The translations under genes were made by a program, and so were the position numbers. The notes under the pieces are model-generated. The model saw nothing but the letters and a program-made list of their open reading frames with translations, was not told where the DNA came from and ran no database searches. A stretch of 64,000 bases of DNA from Helianthus annuus (Eukaryota > Streptophyta > Magnoliopsida > Asterales > Asteraceae): positions 78,496,079 to 78,560,078 of the forward strand of contig NC_035433.2 of assembly GCF_002127325.2 (NCBI RefSeq), written 5' to 3'. This document shows, piece by piece, positions 23,983 through 36,100 of this stretch; the stretch's first letter is position 1; each line of letters opens with the position of its first letter.

Positions 23983-26376
23983 TGTGACACTCGAGGTTTT
24001 TCCGAACGATCACCTTGTAACATTTTGTGTATATATATATATTAGTAAATGAAAACGTGATTTTTACTTGATATGTGACGTATGTATGTATTATATATGT
24101 AAATATGAGAGCCGAAACCACGACCCGAGACCATGACTCGCAACCGGGCGGTTGCGAGTGGGTCACTCGGTTGCGAGTGGGCCTTTGGGCCGTAACCGGT
24201 TTGGGTCGAAACCCCCAAGCCCAACCCGAAACACCCTATGAATATATATCCCACCTCCTCCTCATTTCCTTCATTTGTTACACCAAACAAACACACACCT
24301 CTTCTATTTTCTCTCAACTAAAAACCCCAAGCCAACAACATCCAAACTCTTCCAAACTTTCGGTTCAAGCTCAAGGATCTCGGACAAGGAAACTCGGTCA
24401 AGACCAATTCGGACACTCCATCTTCTCGGTTCTCTTTTCTTTGTTTTCGGCTCCTCCTTTCATAACCGGTTAGTGTTATCTTTGTGTATCTTTTGTGTAT
24501 AAGATTTATGTGGGTTAAATGAACTAGAAATATTATGCTTGGTTAGAAATACTATGCATGATTTTTAGGAAGATTGTGAAGTTTTGACTATGTGTGTTAA
24601 ACCCTATGTATGATACTTGCTAACATGCTTAAATGGTTATGGAATAATGGTTTAAGGATGTTTAGGGCCAACCGAGTTATGTTAATGCCACTAAGTGTAT
24701 GTTTTACTTGTTCTTGCATATTAATCTTGTTAGAAATAGGTGATTTTCGGTCCAAAATGTGTGATTATGTTGGCATGAAAACCCTAGAAAAACTATGAAC
24801 TTGATGAACTTGTTGAAGATAGTTTGAAGATTTTAAAATGGTAATGTTTGATCTATTGTTGTATATGGTCAAAATTAGGAAAAGTGTTTGTAGAAACCCT
24901 ATTGGCTGTTTCCAAATATGGGTCTGATTTCATATGTACAATTTGGACTGTCTTTTCTGCATCATCACGTGTATATGAAAGTGACAGATTACGACTCGCA
25001 ACGACAGCATTCCGACTCGCAACGACAGCATTCCGACTCGCAACGACGGCATTACGACTCGAAACCACACGGTTGCGACTCGCAACCAAAGCATGACAAG
25101 TCGAAACCACGAGATTTCGACTCGAGACTACGACGGTTGCGACTCGCAACCAACACGTGACAACTCGAGACCACGATTGCGACTCGCAACCATAACGAGA
25201 CAAGCCGAGACCACCTGGTTGCGACTCGAGACAAGCTGGTTGCGAGTGGGCTGTCCATTTTGGTTATTGGGCCATTCTGTGTTAACTTGGACTATCTGTT
25301 AAATGGACTATGTGATGCGGTTGACTGTTTAATTGTTTAGGCCGGCCCAATAACCCAATGACTGTTTACTTATATGCTTGATACGTGCCTATATGTGTTT
25401 TACGTGAATGATTGTGCACCGAACCTGACCTATACCGGTAACCATGTTAGGACGTGGTGACCAACGTGATTGACAAGTAACCTAAACCTACCGAGCAACC
25501 CAAGGTGAGTTCACAACTTAAAAGCATGCGTCCCGGTGGTTTGGGACACGAGACTAACAACCCTATCCCCTGGTAAAAGGGGATACCATTTACATACCTT
25601 CCCTAGTTATTGGGAACAAAACCTACTTTTTCTTCCCGGGTATTGGGAAACCTTTTGGTTAATTACTGTTTATACGGATTGCAACTAACGGCACTAAACG
25701 AAACTCTATCACTCAAGTCCCTACTACAAATACCGATTAGTCGCCGGGTTAGGCGAACGGGTTATTAGTTGATAGCGCTATTTAGGTGTTTACCAGCCTC
25801 ACACCGTGCCCTGGTCTGGGACGGGCGTGAACTAATGTACTCAGATATTCGTCAATGATGATAGAACATTGACATCGGGGCATCCTGCGGATACGCAACG
25901 GTTACCTAGTGTTCGGTATTGGAAAAACAGTTTAGTCGCTAACTTTTGGGGTAGCTCCCCAGGGCATGTATAAACGGATAAATTAACCGGCGAAACAAAG
26001 TTTTTGGTAATTAAAACTGGACAACTAGTGAACTCACTCAGCATTATTGTTGACCCCTTACTGCATGCTTTGCAGGTGACCAGTGACGAAGGAGCTTGCA
26101 GCTTGGGAACGTGTAGTGTCTGTTCACCCTTGTGTTGGGTGTTACCTTATTTTGAATCATGAACTTTGTTTTAAACTACCTTACTTATGCTTCCGCTATT
26201 TATTACTGTTTTGAACTTAACACTTTAAACTCTGAACTTAATATTTGCTAAGCTTATGATTAGTAAGTATTACTTTTGTTATCAACATAAGTATTCAGTA
26301 TAATTGGTGGCTGGATCCTGGTCGGTCACGCCCCCGAAGCGGGTGTTATCCGCAGGTGGATTTTGGGGGTGTGACA
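23983..26376 (+). repeat. 3' LTR of the Tekay-type element
   Basis: Same 2394 bp as the 5' LTR, with no difference noticed, ending GGTGTGACA before the duplicated GAGGA. Identical LTRs mean insertion was too recent for substitutions to accumulate. Confidence 0.93.
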
Positions 26377-26421
26377 GAGGATCACGTACGTATCGTACGA
26401 TAAGCCTTATTGTACGTTACA

Positions 26422-26437
26422 CTTTACATATATATAT

Positions 26438-26484
<47 letters not shown>
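26422..26484. repeat. (TA)n microsatellite
   Basis: TA run with a CATACATACA interruption between the split TIR element and the next element. Confidence 0.9.
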
Positions 26485-26487
<3 letters not shown>

Positions 26488-26910
26488 GAAGGTTCAAATG
26501 AAAACCACTAGTTAACGCGAAAACTCGAAAACTAATTAAAAAAAGCCAAAAAAACATGCAAAAAAATTTTTTTTTTTAAAATTTTTTTTTCAATCAAATT
26601 TTCGCAGGTTTTTTTATTAAAAAAAAAAATTCAAAAAAAAAAAAAAAAAAAAAATTTTTTTGTGTAGTGCACATGTGTAATACTGCACATGTGTCTGTGT
26701 ACTACACATGTGTATTATTACACATGTGCACTACACAAATTTTTTTTTTTTTTTTTTTTTTTGAAAAAAAGTTTTTTTTTATATATAAAAACTAGCGATT
26801 TTTATTAAAAAAATTGAAAAAAAAAAAAAAAATTTTTTTGTGTGTTTTTTAGGCTTTTTTTAGTTAGTTTTCGAGTTTTCGCGTTAAAAGTGGTTTTCAT
26901 TTGAACCATC

Positions 26911-26913
<3 letters not shown>
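26485..26913. mobile_element. MITE-like TIR element, family C copy 2
   Basis: Left GGGGAAGGTTCAAATGAAAA and right, reversed, GGGGATGGTTCAAATGAAAA open inverted repeats of about 58 bp that also share GCGAAAACTCGAAAACTAA. Further in, long A and T runs pair with each other, and a palindromic TGTGTAGTGCACATGTG block lies near 26660-26740. (TA)n follows on both sides. There is no coding capacity. Confidence 0.75.

Positions 26914-26981
<68 letters not shown>
26914..26981. repeat. (TA)n microsatellite
   Basis: TA run of about 65 bp joining element C2 to fold-back element D2. Confidence 0.95.
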
Positions 26982-27369
26982 GGGGGCTGCTAGAATGAGA
27001 ACCACCCCGAGTTGTAAGAACCGCGAGAACTACACCCCACGGAGCGCCGTTCGCCATGATTTTTTTTTACAAGTAGATGTGTGTATTATAAACACAGCCG
27101 TAAAAAATCATGGCGAACGGCACTCCGTGGGGTGTAGTTTTTTACACCACAAGTTTGGTGTTTTTTAATTTTTTTTCTTTTTTCTTTTTTTTTCACCAAA
27201 CTTGTGGTGTAAAAAACTACACCCCACGGAGCGCCGTTCGCCATGATTTTTTACGGCTGTGTTTATAATATACACATCTACTTGTAAAAAAAAATCATGG
27301 CGAACAGCGCTCCGTGGGGTGTAGTTCTCGCGGTTCTTACAACTCGAGGTGGTTCTCATTCTAGCGGCT

Positions 27370-27372
<3 letters not shown>
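26982..27372. mobile_element. Fold-back element, family D copy 2, with four inverted blocks
   Basis: The outer arms (AGAATGAGAACCACCCCGAG, and inverted CTCGAGGTGGTTCTCATTCT) pair end to end. Each half also contains its own inverted pair: GAGCGCCGTTCGCCATGATT and AATCATGGCGAACGGCACTC in the left half, and the same arrangement in the right half. The same 30-base block thus occurs four times in alternating orientation. There is no protein. Confidence 0.8.

Positions 27373-27418
<46 letters not shown>
27373..27418. repeat. (TA)n microsatellite
   Basis: Short TA run between elements D2 and G. Confidence 0.9.
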
Positions 27419-27421
<3 letters not shown>

Positions 27422-28412
27422 GATGGATCATGAGAAAACTAGTTTAAATGAGAAAACCAAAAAACTAACTAAAAAAACCTAAAAAAATACCAAAAACTTT
27501 TTTTTTTTTACAATTTTTTAATAAAAATCGCTACTTTATATGTATGGAAAAAAATTTTCAAAAAAAAAAAAAAAAATTTTTTTGTTGTACTGCACATGTG
27601 CACTAATACGGAAAACCTAAACCACTTAACCCACCTAAATTCACCCTCCCACCAAAAGCCTAACCCCCCCACCCCCACCCCCCAAAAACCTAAACCCCCC
27701 CACCCCCCACCCCCCAAAAACCTAAAACTAAACCCTAAACATAAACCCGAAAAAAACCTACACCCCCCACCCCCCCCCCCCAAAAAAAACCTAAACCCCC
27801 CTCCCCCACCCCCCAAAAACCTAACCCCCCCCCCCCCCGCACCCCCACCCCCCAAAAACCTAAACCCCCCACCCCCCAAAAACCTAAAACTAAACCCTAA
27901 ACATAAACCCGAAAAAAAACCTAAACCCCCCACCCCCCACCCCCCCAAAAAAAAACCTAAACCCCCCTCCCCCCACACCCAAAAACCTAATCCTAATCCT
28001 AAACCTCCAAAAAAACTAACCCTAAAAGCTAAACTAGACTCAAAAAGCTAATTGTAAGCATGTAATGCAATTGTAGTACATGTTACATTGCACATGTGCA
28101 CTACTATAACAATAGTGTAGAAAACAAGACGACACCATAAATCTTTTTTTATGTCATAAAAAATATGCTCGAATATACTTGAATGAAAGATAAGAAAATT
28201 TGTGATCTTATGGTGCCATTTTTGTTTTAAAATGATAACGTATGGAGAAATGGGAAATGTTTGAAAAGTTATATATTTTTTGTTCTAATTTTACCCCTCC
28301 TTCATTAAAAGTCCCCCCTCCTTCATTAAAAGTCTCCCTCCCCCTCCTTTTTAGTGGATTTTAGTTAGTTTTCTAGTTTTCTCATTTATATCTAGTTTTC
28401 TCATGATCCTCT

Positions 28413-28415
<3 letters not shown>
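27419..28415. mobile_element. TIR element G with C-rich core
   Basis: Left GGGGATGGATCATGAGAAAA and right, reversed, GGGAGAGGATCATGAGAAAA open inverted repeats, both continuing with ACTAG and AAATGAGAAAAC-type blocks. The interior holds the C-rich tract at 27655-28015 and AT-rich sequence. No transposase is present. Confidence 0.7.
27655..28015. repeat. C-rich low-complexity tract (G-rich on minus strand)
   Basis: Runs of 5-11 C alternate with AAAAACCTAAA on the + strand, with almost no G. CTAAACCCTAAAC appears twice inside, resembling plant telomere repeats but not forming an array. The minus strand therefore has many G runs that could form quadruplexes. Proline-rich open frames across it are compositional artefacts. 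Confidence 0.85.
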
Positions 28416-28451
<36 letters not shown>

Positions 28452-28458
<7 letters not shown>

Positions 28459-28837
28459 GCTAGATAGAAAACCCTATCTATATAAAAAACCCTAGAAAAC
28501 CCAACCTCCCGACATTTTTTTTTGAAAAAAATAACACATGCAATATACATGTTTTTAAGAGTTTTGGGCCAAAAAAATCAAAAAAGCGCCGAAAGGATAA
28601 TTTAAAAAAAAAAATTTTAGCAACTTTCAGCATTTTTGTCTAACACATGTTAGGCACTGAATTTTGTTTATTTTTTTAAAAAAAAAAATCCCTTCGGCGC
28701 TTTTTTGTTTTTTTTTTTTTGCCCAAAACACTCTAAAACATGTATATTACATGTGTAATTTTTTCAAAAAAAAAAATGTCGGGAGGTTGGGTAAAAATGG
28801 GGGGAGATTTGGGTTTCCAGAGTTTTCTAAGAATTTT
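28452..28837. mobile_element. Fold-back element H
   Basis: AACCCAACCTCCCGACATTT (28498-28517) returns inverted at about 28775-28795. Inside it GCGCCGAAAGG and CCTTCGGCGC also pair (28587 and 28690). The outer ends GGGTAGGG and TTTTAAGAAT match less well. (TA)n lies on both sides. Confidence 0.55.
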
Positions 28838-28839
28838 AA

Positions 28840-28911
<72 letters not shown>

Positions 28912-28916
28912 TTATA
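28838..28916. repeat. (TA)n microsatellite
   Basis: TA run of about 75 bp between elements H and I. Confidence 0.95.
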
Positions 28917-29876
28917 GGGTATGGTTTTAGAGTGAACACTAGGTTGAGAGTGAACTGTGTGAACTAATCTGGGCCATTGGATTACATCATCTAGAGATTT
29001 TTAAACAATGGCAAGATTGTAATTATAATGTTGTAACTTCCCTTTATAATAAATGACAGAAGGGTATTTACGTCTTTTGTAAATTGCATTTATTAAACAA
29101 TATAATCAAAATCACTAAAATCTCGCTAGTTTCCGTATACACAAGATACACATGTGTTAGTGTATACACATGTGTACAGTTTCGCTAGTATTAGTTTATA
29201 CAAGATACACAGATGTTAGTTTATACACATATGTATAGTCTCGCTAACTATCAATTTATACAAGATACACAGCTATTAGTTTATACACTTGTGTACAGTC
29301 TCGCTAACTATCAGTTTACAAGATACACAATTGTTAGTTTATACACATTTGTACAGTCTTTTATACATCTGTGTATTATATTCAGAAATGGTTACATATA
29401 TGTGTATATTAACAACATATAGTATATTATGAATGCACACGAGTAAATTCATATAAAAATTATGAAATTAATGAAAATAAAACATATCACATGTATACAA
29501 AAATAAAGAACTTCATCACATATTCAAAAAAAAAGTTAATGTCCAAAAATAATTACAATTTAAATCTCAGATAAATTTTTCAATATTTATTGAAAATTAT
29601 AAAAAGTTAAAAACAATATGTTTATATGGATAATAAAGGAAAAACAATATTGAAGTTAAAATTAAAACAAAATCTATGAATAAAGAAATGATGGAGAAAT
29701 AATTAAAAATGAGAGAGAGAAAGAGAGAGTTAAGAGATGAGAAATTTAAGGGATTTTAATTAAATATACCAGGCTAATGTCAATCTTACCCTTTTATTAA
29801 AAAAAAAAATATTAAGGGCCAAGATTAGTTCACTCAGTTCACTCTCAAGAAGTTGTTCACTCTTGAACCTAATCCT
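28917..29876. mobile_element. TIR element I with internal TACACA repeats
   Basis: The left end carries GAGAGTGAACTGTGTGAACTAATCT-type sequence. The right end carries its inverse (AGATTAGTTCACTCAGTTCAC) and ends CCTAATCCT before TATATATA. At 29140-29350 a unit of about 55 bp (ATACAAGATACACAGATGTT with GTTAGTTTATACACAT) repeats about four times. There is no transposase. A relative's right end lies at about 60380-60431. Confidence 0.65.
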
Positions 29877-31515
29877 ATATATATATCATTTTTAGCTATT
29901 TCATTATGTTCAAAAAAATAAAATTAAAGATGTGAGGAAATTTTATTTTCAGCGTCATGAAAACGTGTCTTCCACTGAGTAATACAATATAATATAATAT
30001 AATAAAATGCTTTGTTTTCGTATCTATAAATTTAACAGGCCAGTAGGTCAGAAGATTTACTTTAACACCACAAGTTAGAGAAGTAAACAATCATCGGAGA
30101 ATATAGTTGTTTACTATACTTTTTCCGTCTCGGGTATGATATTGAATTTCATATATTGTTTACTATACTTTTTCTCTCTCGGGTAAGATCTTGGATTTCA
30201 TGAAATTCAGTGGCTGAAGCCTTTTGGTAATTTTGGTTTCGATTTTAATGATAGCACACACAAATATGTTTCATAAGTCTGTGTGTTTGTGAAATCATGA
30301 ATCATATCTTTAAATTTGGGCATTTTTATTATGATTAAACAAAAGAAATAGTCGATTTTCTTCAAAAATATTTTTCATTTACAAAACTTTGTAACGCATG
30401 TCTTGAAACGATTAAGTAAATGTGATTACTTGTACATAATCGTCATTATTATATATAAATTTTATATAAAAATTGGATTAGCTCTGATAGTTGGTGGTTT
30501 TTCATGTGGCCTTGTTAACGTTGAGTATTCCCTACACGTTTACACAATTTTTTATATTTTTAAGAATTGTGAAATTCATATGAATGTGAAGCATATATAA
30601 ATATATTTATTTATATAGGGTTGGGTTTTTTTCAAAACCTCACTTTTAAGCAGAATTGTAAACCAATTTAGACCAATCATTATTTTTTTAGTTTTAATAT
30701 TATAAAACTAAATAAATAAAAAGGGCATAATAGTAGATTAATTTGCATTCATGTGCTTTTCTGCATCCTACTATTAAGTTTCATCAATGTGATGATAAAT
30801 CATCAAATAATATGTATTTATTTTTTTAAGTTCTAATAACGGTACGAAAAGAAAAAAAAGCATAATATAAATGAATTTATTTTTTTGGTATTCAAATCTT
30901 TAGTAAATCATTATGAAGATTGAGATTGAAATTACAGAAATGAAAACCACCAAAAGCATGTTTCGAGACGGAGTTGCTACCCAGATGTCGATCAAGAAAA
31001 AGCGAGCACATGTAAGGAAGAGATTGTTAACAGAAATCTATGCCTCTTCAAATCAAGTAAATCAAAGGTTTCACCAGCCGCAACAAGAGCTACAACCACA
31101 GTCCGAACAACAACCTCAATTTCCTCAGTCACCACCCGCTCCAACCAGACAAGATCCGCACCAATCTCTAGGAAAGAGAACAACAAGAATACCAATTCAT
31201 TTTGAAGAATTTCTAATGTTTTAATTATTGGTTGCAAATTTTGTATTTACTTTATTGATGTATGGTGAATTAAGATGTTTCAATAACTTTTCACTAATTA
31301 TCACATACATATGCATCTATATTTCTATATTCGTATACACTCAAACTTTGACTTTTTCTTAAAAGTTAGACGACACACTTACTTCGAACTTTCACTATTC
31401 TTTAATTGTTTAGAAAAAAATGTTAGATGTATAACTCTTAACTATAGTCATAATAGCTCTATACATTCCATCGGTAAAAGCAAAAGGCCAACATTAAATC
31501 TCATTATATTATATA
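29877..31515. other. AT-rich non-coding stretch
   Basis: I see no convincing gene. A 50-bp tandem duplication (TTGTTTACTATACTTTTTC) lies at 30107-30204. A (TA)n-flanked start GGGTTGGGTTTTTTTCAAAA near 30617 looks like the left end of another inverted-repeat element, but I could not find its partner. A 103-codon frame at 30913-31224 is described separately. Confidence 0.4.
30913..31224 (+). CDS. Small open frame, 103 aa, function unknown
   Basis: ATG-initiated frame with a basic N-terminal part (MSIKKKRAHVRKR), a Gln/Pro-rich middle and a C-terminal RTTRIPIHFEEFLMF. The last part faintly recalls the linker found between integrase and RT in Copia polyproteins, but the match is too short to claim. 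Nothing else nearby supports a gene. It may be a pseudogene fragment or chance. Confidence 0.2.
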   Translation: MKIEIEITEMKTTKSMFRDGVATQMSIKKKRAHVRKRLLTEIYASSNQVNQRFHQPQQELQPQSEQQPQFPQSPPAPTRQDPHQSLGKRTTRIPIHFEEFLMF

Positions 31516-33158
31516 CTAGGTTATAGACCCGCGTATTACACGGGTTGTGTTTGTATATATATAATATAAATATCTAAATACATCATAGGACTGGAATTAC
31601 ATTTTCACGTATCATAGTGGAAACAATCAATTAAACTCGTATTTTGTCGGAAAGATCAACTGAGTAACATGTTTCATTTAAAAAAAAAAGTGAAATGACC
31701 AAATGTATCAAAAGTATTTGAATGCTTAAAATGTTATTAATCGTTTTATTAAAAAGAAATCTTATATCATACTTTTGATAATATGTTTTCGTTACTCATA
31801 AAAAATACATCAAACATCACAAAGAGTATATATATAAAAAATATAATGCACAAAAGGTGTTGAAATGTTGGCCTAACATGACTCAAATCCTTTTGACTCG
31901 TAAAAAAATCACCCGTTTTGACATGAACCCGTTTTGACATGAACCTGTTACAACCTGAAAAGAAAGATAAATAAGATTCAAACACTCCCATTAAATAAGA
32001 AACAAAAATCTTATTTTACAAGTATGTGGTTGACTTGAGTAGTTCATAATATTCATCTTAAAGATATATTACTGTGAAATACAAAAACAAATCGGAAACC
32101 ACAACTAATTTGTGAAATATGAAAATTACGTATTATATGAAAAAAAAAACTTAAACATGATTATTCATTTTAAAAAGTATTAAAGTCATAGGCATTAAAA
32201 TTATAGATAGTTGTCATTAGAAAAGTTTTAGAAAAAAGTCGAAGTATTCTTTTAATATAATTTTAAGTATTTGCATAATACTATTGAAAATCATTAATTA
32301 GAATTAGATATAAATTAGATAATATTATAAATTAGTGATTTGAAGAAGAAAATGCCATGTGGCATTAGTTGTAACTTTGAATAAGAAAATGCCATATGAC
32401 ATTAGTTGGAGTTTTTTTTTTTATTATAACTAGCGGTAAGACACGTGTGCAAACACGGGTTGTTTCTTAGAAACCATGCATAGCCCATATTGACAGAGAT
32501 AAAAAAATAATTAGTGCAGACTTATAAAATTGATATACACTAATGGTCAATAGGTTTATTCAACAGCAATTCTATTATGTTGATAGCAAACTATTGTTGT
32601 CTATTAACTGTTAAAAACCTTTGTTGCTTTCCAACAGACTTTCCTAGAAAATGTTATCCATTATCTCCAACAGAGCTTGCCAGATGGATAGGTAGTAAAC
32701 AGCTATGCATGTTAGTCAACCCATGTTAAAAAGGCCAGTCAACAGAAATTACAAAGGTTAGTAAACAGATGTTAAGATAATAATGTTATTAACAAAGAAT
32801 TTAGTACTCTCATTAAAAATGAGAGCTGGAAACACGGGTTGTTTCTTAGACAAGCATGCATAACACATATTAATAGAACATATAGATACGTGCATAGATA
32901 TTGTACCAAAACGTGTTATCTATTATAGTTAAAAAGATAACTATAAACATAGATTATCGGTTAATATATCAGTTACATACAATTTAACTTTTTACCCAAA
33001 ATGACAATATAAACTGTTTATAGACATACGTACTTCATAGAATTTGAATACAACTTAAAGTTCTACAAACGTTAACTACAAACACACAATCACCTACCTC
33101 AACAACTTTCAGCAAAACTAAATCAAGGAATCAGCAGATTTTAGAAATTAGCAGATCT

Positions 33159-36100
33159 TTATTCTCTCATCAACATTTCCCGGATTTGCCCTTTGAATTG
33201 GAGCTCAAAATCCAAGGAATCAGTACCATCTTCATCCCTATCAAGCTAAAAGTTAAAAAGATCTTGAAGGTCAACTGGATTCAGACCAAGTGCATTCTCC
33301 CTTGATATCTTTTCAACACTACCATCAGACTTGATCAAAGTTAATTCATGGGTCTGTTTGTCAGACTTCCATTTTACTATTTTTGGATCTGATGGGTTTC
33401 TTAGGAGAAGTTTTATTTGAGAGGAGTTTGGCGATTGAGGCCTGCTTGCCAACTTCTGAAATGCTTGAGCAAATTGAGCTTGTAGTTGCAACAAAGCATC
33501 ATCCAATCCATATCATAACTGATTTCTGATAGACTCTTTTCTGTACTCAGCATACCTATTTTTATCTTCCTCATCCATCTGTTGTTGTCTTTTTCTTTGG
33601 TTCAAGGCAGCGATTGATACATCTGCTGATGAGAACAACTTTTTAAATGTAACGGCATGCCGACGTATAACAGTCGTTTCATCTTTGTATACTAGATTTT
33701 TAGAAAGCGATGGATCTGTCTTTCTTCGCTCTTCTAACCTACTGTAAGCTCGATCAATAGACTGCCTAGTCCATTTTCCAATTTGTCTAGCAATCCCTAC
33801 CTTAGCTGCTACAAGTTCTGCCTTCATTCTCTTATACTTCAACACTTCATCCACTTCAACCTTTTTATATTGTTTCCAGTTGGGAGCAGATTTTGGCATT
33901 TGAGGATCTTTATTCATCTTTTCAATTCTATTAACTTCCTCATTAAGAGCCTCAAGGGGCCAGTGTTTGAAATCGGACCTGTAGGTTTCGTAGGGCTTGG
34001 TTTCCATGATAGTGTTCAAGAAATCATTCCTTAATGTCTTTTCTAGCTCAGCATTTGGTGACAGATTTGACATATTCTTTTGGGTAAAGAGATTTGACAT
34101 ATTCTTACTCAGGTGTTTAGCAAAATCTTCCAACTTCTTGACTTCACCAAGCCAATGTTGCATGCGAGCTGATAACTTAAAGTCTCCTAGCCCTTTACAT
34201 TCTTCATTTGCCTTATCTTCTGCTTGCTTGCCCTTTAGCTTTAGATATTCATAAATATTCTTTGGAGTTTCGAATCCCTGAAGAGATGGGAAGGTTCTTT
34301 TGGATGGATCATCCTCTGTGTAAAATTGAGTCATTTCATCTTGAACTGCAAGCAGTTCTAGAGGGAAAGTTACTGCCAATGAGTTGATCTTTGTTGATGG
34401 AGGTGGGAGGAATGGTTTGGGTGAAGTTTGAATGAACGGAGTAGTTGATAACGGAATTGGTGCGGGTATATCTTTTTCTTCCTTCTCTTCTTCATGCACC
34501 ATGAATTTTCTCTTTCTTGTGTAAAAAGATTATAGAGAAGGAGGAGTTAAAGAAGAGAAATGTGCCATTGCTGTAAGGGTTGATTGTGATGGAAATTGAA
34601 ATTTGGTAGAATCAGTGGGTTGACTAACAACTGGTGTCTCAACCACTGTTGTCTTAACATATGCTGAAACATTTGTTGCATCAATAATTGTTTCAGTGGA
34701 GGTTGGCAGTGGTGATGAGGATTTTGTATTCTTCTTTTTGACAGGTGGTTTTTCTAGTGAGAGTTTTGTTTTAGGTGTATCAGAATCTGACTTCTTAGGT
34801 TCAGCAGTGGTTTTGAGTTTCGCAGCAGTGGTTGGTTTTTCTGGTGGTGATATTGGTTTAGGAAATATGACAATAGGAGGTTCGTTGTCTTTGTGTGATT
34901 TTCTTCTATTTGAAGTTCCAATGTTGAGCACTTAATCTTCCTCTTTTGTATGCTTCCTCTTCTGCTTTCGTTCAATCTCCTTATCTGTCTGTTTGTTAAC
35001 GGAATCATCAATTCCCTTTTTCTTACCAGTATCAGATTTTCCAGGAGATTTTGTAGAAATCTGCTTGGCAGGCTTTGGATTTTGTTTTGGCTGATTCCTT
35101 GGTGTTGGTTTGCCAAAGTTTTTCATGGAATCCTTTTCCCTCTTTTTAGCATCATCTTCATCGTCTTTTTCAAACACAGGTGCAGGGGTAGTACAAGTTA
35201 ACTTTGCAATGCATTCTTTTATGCCCTTGATGTCAGCCTGTGTGTCTCTGTATTTTGCTTCAACCATAACTCTAAATAGCTTCATGTGGAAATTAAGTTG
35301 AATCTCAGCCAGTTCCCTTTGAGCTGCAAGAATGGGTTGTACCGAATTCCAAAGCTCTTGGCATAACTGCTGATGAGAAGGTCGACTTTTGAAAGCATCC
35401 ACCAACTGCTTCAATTGATCTTTCATATCAGCAACAGTTGTTTCCAAGTTAGATATCCTGTCCGTCAAATCCTGGTATTTTAATCCATCACCTAACTTAA
35501 TAGGATCATCTGAATTCCCACTAGAGGTGGTTGTATCTGCTTTCAAAGAGGAGGTATCTCCAAATTTTCATTAGTCGATGCCCCTTGTTCTTGGTTCTAG
35601 GGACTTCCCTCTGCATCAGTGGTTACCTTAGTGATCTCACCCGTGGTTAACTTGAACTCACCAGTGGATACCTTGATAGACACAGCAGTGGTTGCCTTTA
35701 AGGGAGTCTGACTGATGAAACTACTGTCCAAATGTAAATCAGTGGATTTGACATTTGTAGTAGCTGCTCCACTTGAAATACCGTCAAGAATTTGCGAAAA
35801 TTCAAGAGGTGTAGCCTCCTCAACTATTTCTGGGTTAGGTAATTGAAAAGGTTCAGACATAGCTACTGTTGAAGTTAAACTCTCAATAAAGTGTTCGTGA
35901 GAGGGATTGCTATCACTCTGAATGTCAATAGCTTGAAGCAGTGTTACAAACATTGGTGGAATGGAAGATGAAGGGATTGCTGTCGAAAGAGACATTGCCA
36001 CGGGAGAAGGGCTTTTAAGTATACTCTCATATGAGGGTATGGCATCATATTGTGGTGTCCCAGTGAATACAACATGTTCCTTTTATGAGGAATCATGAGG

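Larger units (their letters stand above)
16590..26376 (+). mobile_element. Complete Ty3/gypsy retrotransposon, Tekay-type chromovirus
   Basis: Two 2394-bp LTRs flank one gag-pol frame. The five bases GAGGA stand directly before the first LTR (16585-16589) and after the second (26377-26381). The LTRs are offset by exactly 7393 bases throughout and I found no difference between them. Primer-binding site, polypurine tract and all protein motifs are present. Domain order (protease, RT, RNase H, integrase, chromodomain-like end), the tRNA-iMet site and the LTR length fit the Tekay/Del clade. It looks intact and very recently inserted. Confidence 0.93.
16341..26421. mobile_element. Small TIR element split by the Tekay retrotransposon
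   Basis: Left arm 16351-16388 and right arm 26380-26417 are inverted copies with two mismatches over 38 bp (core CAATAAGGCTTATCGTACGA). Removing the retrotransposon and one GAGGA leaves an element of about 290 bp with (TA)n on both outer sides. Its interior has repeated ATGCGATTTCATT phrases at 16443-16540 and a smaller inverted pair, CGAATTCAATCTT and AAGATTGAATTCG. There is no coding capacity and the superfamily is unassigned. Confidence 0.75.

Noticed and set aside
27508..28051. Pro-rich frame on + and Gly-rich frame on minus, 151-156 codons
   Set aside because: Both follow from the C-run/A-run composition of the tract; there is no start context, domain or conservation.
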